From assembly GCF_026013605.1 (NCBI RefSeq), contig NZ_JAPDPJ010000020.1, forward strand, positions 25,808 through 89,807: 64,000 bases of DNA, read 5' to 3'. This document shows positions 17,549-25,451 of the stretch, piece by piece. Each line of letters starts with the position of its first letter. Within the stretch, counting starts at the first letter, position 1. Made by a program: the position numbers and the translations under genes. The notes under the pieces were generated by a model, which saw nothing but the letters and a program-made list of their open reading frames with translations, was not told the origin of the DNA and did no database searches. Origin of the DNA: Plebeiibacterium sediminum (GTDB lineage Bacteria; Bacteroidota; Bacteroidia; Bacteroidales; Marinilabiliaceae).

Positions 17549-20011
17549 ATGAACAATAAATTAACCGCCTGGATTAAAAAATACTATTCAAATGCTTTAT
17601 ATTCTATAATCATCATACTTATATTTTTTCTCTATTACACTTTCGTTTTTAAGCAGTATCAATCTGTCATTAAATCACAAACAGAACATCAGTTTGTAAG
17701 TGATATGAAAATGAAGGCTTTGCTTTTAGACAATACACTTTCCAAAAATATACAAGGCGTAAAAAGCATCAGCAGCAGATCTACAATAAGAAATAAGATT
17801 ATAGAATACCAAGAAGGATCTATTACCTTTGATGAATTAAAAACTTTTACACTTCCAAAATATAAAGAGGGCATTAAAGCTTTAGAAAATATTATCTGGG
17901 CCCGAAGATATATTCATTCGGATATACTTATTGAACAAGGTAATTGTAATCAGAATGTTGATACAATTATCGCAAAGACCAACAAAAATAAAGTATCTGC
18001 TCAGGCTTTTCATAATGATACAACACTTGTAACATTCGTTTCATCCCCGATTTTTGATAACGATAATATCATTGGACAGGATATTATTTGTTTTAATACG
18101 AATACAGCATTAAACAAAATTATAAACAAAGAAATTAAGTTTAATATACTTCCTGTAAATAAAACGATTAACGAAAATCAAATATATTATTCCGCAGATA
18201 GTGCTATCTGTAATATTAAATCTGATTTTTTGGATGCCAGTTATGAATTTAGTATTTCTCAGGAACGATTATTCCACGATTTAAACAGCTTTTATAAAAA
18301 TCAAACTATAATTACGCTACTGCTTTTAACTAGCTTAACTTTAATTTTACACATCTTTCACCGTAAAAAGCAATTGACAAATCTTCAAAAAAGTGAATAT
18401 TTTGAAACACTGGCTGCTCAAAAAACAGCTAAGCTAAACCAAACAGTAAATCAATTATTAGAATTAAATAAGCAGAAAGAAGAAAGTGAAAAACGCTTTA
18501 AAACCATTTATGAAGATAACAGGTCTATAATGATGATTATTAACCCGAAAAATTATCAGATAGAAGATGCGAACAATGCAGCTCTTGACTTTTATGGATA
18601 TACAAAAGAACAACTTGCCAATCTTAAGATTTATGATTTAAATGTATTACCGCGTGAAAAGGTTAAAAATGAAGTCAATACGGTAATCATCAAAAACAAA
18701 GCCTATTTTAATTTTAAACATAAGTTGGCTAATGGAGAAATAAGAGATGTTGAAGTTTACTCTTCGCCCATTGAATTTGATGATAATGTAAAACTCATTT
18801 CAATAGTACACGATATTACTGAACGAAAATTATATAAAGATAAAATTGAACGATTAAACGTAGAATTATCCAATTCTATTCAAAACCACCAATTACTCGA
18901 AAGCAAACTAAAAACCATTGTAGACATGTCTCCTATTGCCATTATTATGTCTACTGGAACCTCTCAGAAAATTGATTATATCAACCCTGTATTTATGCAA
19001 CTATTGGGCTATACGATTGATGATTTTCAAACAATTCCAGAATGGTGGTCCATTGCAATACCAGATAAAAACGAGTCTGAAAAAATTAGTTTTGAATGGA
19101 ATGAAAGAGTAAAAAGAGCCAACGAAAACAACTCAAAAATTAATCCTATTGAAGTTGAAGTTACCTGTAAAAACGGATCAAAAAAACGCATTAAATGGGG
19201 ATATATTAGCTCCGGAATACAGAATTGGGCTTTTGGAATTGATCTGACAGAATTAAGAAATACGGAGAAACATCTTAGAAAGGCAAAATTAAAAGTTGAA
19301 GAAGATGCATTGCTACTTCAGGAGCTAAATGCTACCAAGGATAAGTTTTTTAGAATTGTGGCGCATGATTTAAAAAGTCCTTTCAACGCAATACTGGGAT
19401 TTACCAGTACGCTTTTAAACAACTTTACTTTATATACTCCTGAAGACATAAAGAAATATGTTCAAGTAATAGATAGATCAGCAAAAAACACCTACGGATT
19501 ATTGGAAAATCTTTTAACCTGGTCGCAAGCACAAACCGGAAAAACAATATATAAACCTAAAAGTATTAATGTTAAAAAGTTAATTTACACAACAATAATA
19601 CAATTAGAAGTTGTAGCTTCGGCCAAAAATATTAGTATAATATTTGATGTGGATAAGGAGCTAAACGTTTTTGCCGATGAAAACATGCTCAATACAGTTT
19701 TACGAAACTTAATTAATAATGCCATAAAATTTACACCTGAAGATGGCAGAATAGAAGTTAATGCGATTCAGAATGATTCAGATATTATTTTTATTGTAAA
19801 AGATAACGGCGTTGGTATGTCGGAAGATATTATGGATAAACTATTTAAAATAGAAGAAAAAATATCCACAAAAGGTACAAATAATGAATCCGGAACAGGA
19901 TTAGGATTACTACTGGCAAACGAATTCATTAAGAAACATAATGGTAGTATTGATGTTGAAAGTGAACCGGGAAAAGGTAGCATATTTAAAATACAACTAC
20001 CTTTAAATTAA
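17549..20011 (+). CDS. Membrane sensor histidine kinase with two PAS domains
   Basis: 820 residues from the ATG at 17549; a TTG two codons upstream is less likely. TM1 about 15-32, periplasmic sensor about 33-250, TM2 about 253-272, PAS1 about 315-415 (MMIINPKNYQIEDANNAALD), PAS2 about 435-560, HisKA near 590-660 with the phospho-acceptor in VAHDLKSPFNAILGF (H near 604), and HATPase_c with N box NLINNAIKFTPEDG (near 720), G1 DNGVGMS (near 751) and G2 GTGLGLLLANEF (near 781). There is no receiver, Y_Y_Y or AraC domain, so it is not an HTCS-type PUL regulator. No response regulator is adjacent, making it an orphan kinase whose signal is unknown. Confidence 0.92.
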   Translation: MNNKLTAWIKKYYSNALYSIIIILIFFLYYTFVFKQYQSVIKSQTEHQFVSDMKMKALLLDNTLSKNIQGVKSISSRSTIRNKIIEYQEGSITFDELKTFTLPKYKEGIKALENIIWARRYIHSDILIEQGNCNQNVDTIIAKTNKNKVSAQAFHNDTTLVTFVSSPIFDNDNIIGQDIICFNTNTALNKIINKEIKFNILPVNKTINENQIYYSADSAICNIKSDFLDASYEFSISQERLFHDLNSFYKNQTIITLLLLTSLTLILHIFHRKKQLTNLQKSEYFETLAAQKTAKLNQTVNQLLELNKQKEESEKRFKTIYEDNRSIMMIINPKNYQIEDANNAALDFYGYTKEQLANLKIYDLNVLPREKVKNEVNTVIIKNKAYFNFKHKLANGEIRDVEVYSSPIEFDDNVKLISIVHDITERKLYKDKIERLNVELSNSIQNHQLLESKLKTIVDMSPIAIIMSTGTSQKIDYINPVFMQLLGYTIDDFQTIPEWWSIAIPDKNESEKISFEWNERVKRANENNSKINPIEVEVTCKNGSKKRIKWGYISSGIQNWAFGIDLTELRNTEKHLRKAKLKVEEDALLLQELNATKDKFFRIVAHDLKSPFNAILGFTSTLLNNFTLYTPEDIKKYVQVIDRSAKNTYGLLENLLTWSQAQTGKTIYKPKSINVKKLIYTTIIQLEVVASAKNISIIFDVDKELNVFADENMLNTVLRNLINNAIKFTPEDGRIEVNAIQNDSDIIFIVKDNGVGMSEDIMDKLFKIEEKISTKGTNNESGTGLGLLLANEFIKKHNGSIDVESEPGKGSIFKIQLPLN

Positions 20012-20059
20012 TCCTATCACATTAAATATGTCCTCATTTTTACAGATAACTATTCTAAT

Positions 20060-21100
20060 TCATGCTGTTTTTAACTGCTCAAAAAATTCAAGAACAGTTT
20101 CTTTTAGCGGTCGGTATTTTAATCCTAAATGATATTTGCTCTTTGACGTATCTGCAATAAAAGGATATCCAATATTTCGTGAAATCATCTTACGCTTATA
20201 ACCTACTAATGGAGCTACAAGCCAGGTGATAGCTTTAGGTATTACCTGTTTTGGAAATTGAAATCCATTTTTATATTTTTCTTTCAAAATTGAAGATACA
20301 TGCCACATACTTGAATTTTCTGCAGAAACAATATATCTGCCTTCTGAATCTGGTTTATAACCAGCCAAATAATGAGCCTCTGCAACATCCCTTACATCCA
20401 CCATTCCAATTCTAAAATCAGGAACACCGATTTTAAAATCGCCATTAAATATTTTTCGAAACACATTATGACTTTCAGAAGATGTAATAACAGATAAACC
20501 CGGCCCTATTACAAACGAAGGGTTAATGACAACCAACTTCCACCTGTTTTGAGCTTTGTATATAGCCCATGCCTCTCTTTCCGCTACTGTTTTTGAGTAG
20601 GAATATGGTTGATGTTTTAATGTAGATGTTGAATTCCAATCATCTTCAGTAAGCATTCCTTTTGTACAATCCATTATATCAGCATTGTCGCCATAAATGG
20701 CAGCTACGCTACTGGTTAAAACTACTTTTTTAACGGAAGCACAATTATTAACGGATTCTAAAATATTAGCCGTTCCGATTAATGCCGGTTCAACTAAATC
20801 TTTTTGTGGATCAAGAACATTAAGCTTAAACGGAGATGCTGTATGATAAACCAATTCACAACCAACCATGGCTTTATCATATGAACCTCTGTTTAGTAAA
20901 TCAGCCTCAAATAATTTTAATTCTCCTGGTAACTTCTGCGAAAGTTCTTCTAAATAATACGTTTTTTTTACATCGCTAATGTTCCGAACAGTAGCATGAA
21001 CAGTAATTCCTTCTGAAAGTAATCTTTTAACCAAAACTCCGGCAATATATCCTGAAGCTCCGGTTACTAATACAGGCTTTGTTTTATCTATTGCTGACAT
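20060..21100 (-). CDS. NAD(P)-dependent epimerase/dihydroflavonol-reductase-like SDR
   Basis: 346-residue extended short-chain dehydrogenase. The N-terminal Rossmann motif VTGASGYIAG (residues 12-21) binds NAD(P); the catalytic Tyr-Lys pair lies in YSYSKTVAERE near residues 167-177, with the upstream serines in LTSSVAA near 128. The layout (VYHTASP near 87, NPSFVIGPG near 195) is that of the DFR/cinnamoyl-CoA/aldehyde reductase group. Such enzymes reduce a carbonyl on a small molecule; the substrate cannot be read from sequence. It is convergent with the kinase gene and monocistronic. Confidence 0.88.
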   Translation of the reverse strand: MSAIDKTKPVLVTGASGYIAGVLVKRLLSEGITVHATVRNISDVKKTYYLEELSQKLPGELKLFEADLLNRGSYDKAMVGCELVYHTASPFKLNVLDPQKDLVEPALIGTANILESVNNCASVKKVVLTSSVAAIYGDNADIMDCTKGMLTEDDWNSTSTLKHQPYSYSKTVAEREAWAIYKAQNRWKLVVINPSFVIGPGLSVITSSESHNVFRKIFNGDFKIGVPDFRIGMVDVRDVAEAHYLAGYKPDSEGRYIVSAENSSMWHVSSILKEKYKNGFQFPKQVIPKAITWLVAPLVGYKRKMISRNIGYPFIADTSKSKYHLGLKYRPLKETVLEFFEQLKTA

Positions 21101-21296
21101 AATTAGGTATTTATATAAGTTTAAGTTGCTTTCAATATAAAAGCATTTTGTACCTAAAAATGTTTAATGAATTTTTGAGTATTAATGACATTTCTACTTT
21201 TTACCCCATTTTTCCTATTATTTAAATAGGTGTAAACAAAAAAAGGTGTTACTAAAAAAATAACACCCCATTGTAATCATATCAAAAACTGTCTAA

Positions 21297-22181
21297 TTAA
21301 TCTCGATATCTTTTTGTAATGTCGCCATAAGCATCAATTCTTCTATCTCTAAAGAAAGGCCATATTCTGCGCACATCTTCTGTTCTTTTTTTATCAATTT
21401 CAATAACCTGATGTAACTCGTCTTTTTGATTGGCCTGCCACAATATTTCACCCTGAGGACCTGCCACAAAACTAGTTCCCCAAAACTCAATACCATTAGT
21501 AACACCAGTCCAATCAGGTTCAATACCAACTCTGTTTACTGCTATAACTGGTAATCCGTTTGCTACGGCATGCGCTCTCTGTGAAATCATCCAGGCATCA
21601 CGCTGACGAGCTTTCTCTTCATCTGTATCTGTACTCTCATAACCAATAGCTGTTGGATAAATCAACATCTCAGCACCAGCCATTGCCATTAAGCGGGCTG
21701 CTTCCGGATACCATTGATCCCAACAAACCAGCACACCCAACTTACCTACTGATGTTTGAATGGGGTGAAAACCAATATCTCCGGGAGTAAAATAAAACTT
21801 TTCGTAATAAGCAGGATCATCAGGAATATGCATTTTACGATAGCGCCCTGCTTCTGATCCATCCTTTTCAAAAACTACTGATGTATTATGATATAAACCT
21901 GGAGCCCTTTTTTCAAATAACGATGTTACCAAAACAATATTCAATTCTTTAGCTATAGCAGCAAACTGATTGTATGACGGACCTGGCAATGGCTCTGCCC
22001 ATTCAAACATATCAACTTCCTCTGCCTGACAAAAATAAATGCCTGTATGTAACTCCTGAAGCACTACTAATTCCGCACCATCCTGAACGCATTTTCTAAT
22101 GCCTTCAATACTTTTATCTATATTATTTTGCTTATCATTTGAGCAGGTTTGTTGCACTACTCCAACTTTTAGTTTACTCAT
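21297..22181 (-). CDS. aguB: N-carbamoylputrescine amidase
   Basis: Nitrilase-superfamily enzyme of about 294 residues from the ATG at 22181, chosen because MSKLKVGVVQQTCS aligns with the family start; an in-frame ATG 14 codons upstream (22223) is less likely. The catalytic triad is visible: Glu in LQELHTGIYF (near 43), Lys in RYRKMHIPDD (near 116) and Cys in VCWDQWYPEAAR (near 152). GIYF, FYFTPGD and GTSFVAGPQG match N-carbamoylputrescine amidases. It hydrolyses N-carbamoylputrescine to putrescine, CO2 and ammonia, the step after AguA, whose gene lies 1.4 kb away on the same strand. Confidence 0.92.
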   Translation of the reverse strand: MSKLKVGVVQQTCSNDKQNNIDKSIEGIRKCVQDGAELVVLQELHTGIYFCQAEEVDMFEWAEPLPGPSYNQFAAIAKELNIVLVTSLFEKRAPGLYHNTSVVFEKDGSEAGRYRKMHIPDDPAYYEKFYFTPGDIGFHPIQTSVGKLGVLVCWDQWYPEAARLMAMAGAEMLIYPTAIGYESTDTDEEKARQRDAWMISQRAHAVANGLPVIAVNRVGIEPDWTGVTNGIEFWGTSFVAGPQGEILWQANQKDELHQVIEIDKKRTEDVRRIWPFFRDRRIDAYGDITKRYRD

Positions 22182-22537
22182 TATCTTACAATTAACTTTA
22201 TGCTGTTTGTTATAATGTAACATCGCAAAGAAACATATATTTTTGATTGATTCTTATTTCTTTTACGCAAAAGTTAAAAATAATGGATTTTTCAGAAATA
22301 GCATTTTTATAATAGTAGAAACGAAATCTTTTATTGACTAAGCGATATTATTAGTAATCAGACAAGATTTACAAGATTTACAGGATAGCTTGTTTCATTT
22401 TTGAAACAAGAATATTATTCCAACCTGTAAATCCTGAAATCCTATCCAAAATAAATACGCGTATAGTCTTATTCTGTATTCAAAATAGAAAGATGAATTA
22501 CAATTTCTGGGATGATTAAAATCTTTTTCAAAGTATA
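22182..22537. repeat. Intergenic region with a nested palindromic repeat (22375-22447)
   Basis: Inner hairpin CTTGTTTC/GAAACAAG (22389-22410) inside an outer pair GATTTACAGG (22375-22384) and CCTGTAAATC (22424-22433), with GGATAG/CTATCC also opposed. REP-like, non-coding. The rest of this gap shows nothing clear. Confidence 0.6.
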
Positions 22538-23005
22538 CTATACGTAGTATTTACCTGTAACTGTAACTACTTTTATTTTTATCACTCCGGTTCCTTTCAG
22601 CATGTTTTCAGGATATTCCTGACCGGATAATTGAGGTGTATATTTACCAACTATTTTATTCAGAGCCTCAATTTTCTCTTCCTTTGAATCAACCAATGAT
22701 GCAGTCCCAAATATTACCACGCTTTTATATTTAGTATTTACATCACAAGCTTTATCATCTAAAATTAAACCTTCCATGTTGGCCACTTCAAAACAAATTT
22801 TATTATTGCTTTTAATGTTGGCGAGTTTGGTACCTCTGTTTAACCCGTGTATATAAATTACATCCTTTTCGCTTGCAAAATGAACAGGAACAACGTATGG
22901 ATATCCGTCAGTATTATGAGTAGCTAAATGCCCAACTTTAGATATGCTTAATATTTGCTCTATTTCTTCAGCAGTAAGCTGATGTTCTTTCATTCGATTT
23001 TCCAT
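22538..23005 (-). CDS. Pyridoxamine 5'-phosphate oxidase-family flavin protein (NimA-like)
   Basis: 155 residues, a single split-barrel flavin-binding domain. The opening (LTAEEIEQILSISKVGHLAT near residues 10-29, then YPYVVPVHFASEKDVIYIHG) is the typical FMN-site pattern of the PPOX/NimA group, and the middle strand FEVANMEG and the YKSVVIFGTASLV segment fit too. Members bind FMN or heme and reduce small molecules; nitroimidazole reduction is known for Nim proteins but cannot be inferred here. It sits between aguB and aguA without an obvious metabolic link. Confidence 0.85.
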   Translation of the reverse strand: MENRMKEHQLTAEEIEQILSISKVGHLATHNTDGYPYVVPVHFASEKDVIYIHGLNRGTKLANIKSNNKICFEVANMEGLILDDKACDVNTKYKSVVIFGTASLVDSKEEKIEALNKIVGKYTPQLSGQEYPENMLKGTGVIKIKVVTVTGKYYV

Positions 23006-23624
23006 AATACAATATATTTTAAATTATTATTTGTCGTTAAACTAAAAGCACATAGAGCAAAAAGATCAACACAATAGCTATCAATTAAATTTTGATAGTA
23101 TCAATATTAAGCTCTAAATGATTGTTATAATAAGGTGGTATAATAATTCTGAAACTCTTTATAGCTGCATTATCCAGCCCAAAGATGATATATGTATTTG
23201 CGAGGTTGTCAATGTATTAAAAGACGATCAAATATAGATTTTTTGCAAAAAAGTAACAAGAGGAAATATACTCAAGCAAAAATATTTATTACTGCTTGAG
23301 TTATTAAGAATAGAGAAATCTTACTATTTAATCAGAGCTGTCCTAAATACCTTAGTATTCTGGCGCTTCGCCCAGACCTGACTTCATTTCTTGTCTTAAT
23401 ACAAGAAACGGAAGCAAAGAAAATCAAGGCTGCACCCATCTCTCTCAAAAAACTACGGTTATTTGACTGAAATCGTTTAAACTCACTACGTTCAAACAAA
23501 AAACGATTTTTAACCGTCAATCTAACCTTGTTTTTTGGTTCACTGGCTGAGGCCCATATAGAACCTACTAAAGTATTGAATTCTATTTTATATTTAGGAC
23601 AAATGTGCTATTTAATATTGATTA
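23006..23624. other. Intergenic region with a MITE-like element
   Basis: 619 bp. 23339-23601 is a TIR-bearing repeat; the remaining 330 bp on the aguB side is AT-rich with no gene seen. Confidence 0.6.
23339..23601 (+). mobile_element. MITE-like element with TGTCCTAAATA TIRs, copy 2
   Basis: 263 bp with perfect 11-bp terminal inverted repeats, TGTCCTAAATA and TATTTAGGACA. The interior is an inverted copy of 12411-12671, with the same two hairpins. The sequence ctatttaat occurs near both flanks but not abutting the ends, so a target duplication is unproven. The 62-codon frame inside (on the minus strand) is a by-product of the repeat. Confidence 0.75.
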
Positions 23625-24641
23625 TTAATGCAACTCAACACCTTTAGGGTATTGCATGCTAATACAATGCAACGAACCGTGCTGTTCAATTAACGGACGA
23701 CAATTAACGCCAACAACTTTTCTTTCCGGATAAATAGATTGTATTACAGCTAGGGCATCTTCATCCTGAGCTACACCATAAGTTGGAACCAAAACAGCTC
23801 CGTTTACAATTAAAAAGTTAGCATAAGTAGCAGGAAGTCGCTGTCCATCTTCATCAAAACATGCATCAGGCCAAGGTAAAGCAACCAGGTTATAGGCTTC
23901 ATCTTTAGCATTGGTAAATTTTTGAAGTTGCTCTTCCATATCAACTAAAGCAGCATAATGCTCATCTGTTTCATCGTCGCATTTTACATAAGCAATGGTA
24001 TTTGAATTACAAATACGAGCTAAAGTATCAATATGAGAATCTGTATCATCGCCAGCTAAATAGCCATGATCCAACCATAAAATTTTACTTACTCCAAATT
24101 GCTTTTTCAAGAATGCACTGATGGCTCTTTTACTTTTATCCGGATTTCTGTATTTCGACAACAAACACTCAGTTGTTGTTAATAAGGTTCCTTCGCCATC
24201 TGATTCAACACTTCCTCCTTCTAACACAAAATCAAGGTTTTTAATTTTGGTTCCTGAAAGAACTGTTTGAGCCAATCTTGAATTTAATTGATTATCTAAA
24301 CCAGCCTCAAATTTTTGTCCCCAACCATTAAAAATAAAGTCTAATAAAACAGGCTTTTCATCTTCATAAATAGTAATGGCTCCATGGTCTCTGGCCCATG
24401 TATCATTTGATTCAGCTTGCACAAAATGAATAGGGAAAGCTGTTTCATTATTAAATAAAGCTTTAACCTCATCCACAGAATGACAAATCACTAATACGGG
24501 AACAAACGCTGCAGTAGTATTAATGATATTAACAAAACAGTTTTCAACCTCAGCATACATGTATGCCCAATCACTGTTTTTATGTGGGAAAGTGTACTGA
24601 ACAAAGCTTTGCTCCTCCCACTCTGCTGGAAATCTTACCAT
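23625..24641 (-). CDS. aguA: Agmatine deiminase
   Basis: 338 residues, a Porphyromonas-type peptidylarginine deiminase-family guanidino hydrolase. The family motifs are in place: WARDHGAI (near 82), EGGSVESDGEGTLLTT (near 138-153), DHGYLAGDDTDSHID (near 193-207) and the C-terminal catalytic cysteine in GSLHCISMQYP (near 327). It converts agmatine to N-carbamoylputrescine and ammonia, feeding AguB. Both genes are on the minus strand, but a flavoprotein gene and a MITE-like element separate them, so co-transcription is doubtful. Length is slightly short of plant and Pseudomonas AguA (about 365) and normal for Bacteroidota forms. Confidence 0.92.
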   Translation of the reverse strand: MVRFPAEWEEQSFVQYTFPHKNSDWAYMYAEVENCFVNIINTTAAFVPVLVICHSVDEVKALFNNETAFPIHFVQAESNDTWARDHGAITIYEDEKPVLLDFIFNGWGQKFEAGLDNQLNSRLAQTVLSGTKIKNLDFVLEGGSVESDGEGTLLTTTECLLSKYRNPDKSKRAISAFLKKQFGVSKILWLDHGYLAGDDTDSHIDTLARICNSNTIAYVKCDDETDEHYAALVDMEEQLQKFTNAKDEAYNLVALPWPDACFDEDGQRLPATYANFLIVNGAVLVPTYGVAQDEDALAVIQSIYPERKVVGVNCRPLIEQHGSLHCISMQYPKGVELH

Positions 24642-24812
24642 GTTATTTTATTAAAAATCTAAATAAATCATGGAAGCAAATATAGAATTATGAATGATAT
24701 AAAAACATATTTAAGCAAAAAAGTGCTACAAATAATATAACTTTTTTACAGTCATACAATTAGATATATAATGAATAAAAAAACTAATGAGGAACATTCT
24801 ATATGATAGAAA

Positions 24813-25003
24813 CGGACTGCCGATGTAACAAAGAGCATACTGGTGCGGATGGTTATCGGATGGTCTGCGGCATTTCTGCGGATGCTATAGACCGATGCTC
24901 ACCCGCAGCCTATCCGCAGACCACCCGCAGAAACCCGTTCACGATCCGCAGCCTGTCCGCAGCAGGTATATTGCAAGTCCGTTTACAGTCCGTTCATGCA
25001 CCG
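24813..25003. repeat. 11-nt phased CGG/CCG array with a strand switch
   Basis: CGG starts at 24813, 24846, 24857, 24868 and 24879 (spacings 33 and 11). After a 13-nt step the complementary CCG starts at 24892, 24903, 24914, 24925, 24935, 24946, 24957, 24979, 24990 and 25001 (11, with one 10 and one 22). The core is often CCGCAG or CTGCGG. It is conspicuously GC-rich within AT-rich flanks. Confidence 0.8.
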
Positions 25004-25154
25004 TAAAATGCCTTTTTTAACACTTTTGTGCACAATTTTATGCCGTTTTTGCCAAAATATGCACAATCAGCCTTAAAATAGCCATTTTTAAACAATCAGG
25101 CTTACACTAACAGAACACAATAACACATAACACACTCATTTTCTATCACATAAA

Positions 25155-25201
25155 TATAGCAAAAAGTAACTGTAAAATTACCGTTACTTTTTGATGCTAT
25201 A
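25155..25201. other. Long hairpin of unknown role
   Basis: TATAGC-AAAAAGTAAC pairs with GTTACTTTTT-gat-GCTATA across a 12-nt loop, broken only by the 3-nt bulge gat. A T-run follows on the plus strand, but no plus-strand gene precedes it, so a terminator role is unexplained. Confidence 0.6.
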
Positions 25202-25451
25202 CTTTTTTATAAATTGAACATTAAAATGATTGAAAGATGTGGCATATGAAACCAAATCATTGTAATGCATTATTGATACATGATAGTTCCTATAAAGACA
25301 GGATTAAGAAAATAAATCTAGTTTCAGAATGAAACCAATAAAGTTGTTCACCATGTTAATCCTGCCAAAAAATATTTTACATTTTCATGACTGAATCTGG
25401 TATACAGAAATAAAATAAAGCGCCATCCTGAATTATAAACTTAACTAAAAG

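Larger units (their letters stand above)
24642..25451. other. 810-bp non-coding stretch upstream of aguA
   Basis: Holds the 11-nt CGG/CCG array (24813-25003), a long hairpin (25155-25201) and a loose pair aggattaa/ttaatcct (about 25302-25367). The open frame at 24803-25006 is the array itself and is not called. Confidence 0.65.

Noticed and set aside
17549..20011. HTCS-type PUL regulator
   Set aside because: The protein ends after HATPase_c; there is no receiver or AraC domain, and it has PAS domains rather than a Reg_prop propeller sensor.
23332..23520. 62-codon frame on the minus strand
   Set aside because: It lies wholly inside the TIR-bearing repeat and is shared with the other copy; no start context or domain.
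24803..25006. 67-codon frame with Cys and Arg repeats
   Set aside because: It is the translation of the 11-nt CGG/CCG array; an 11-nt period does not keep frame as a coding repeat would.
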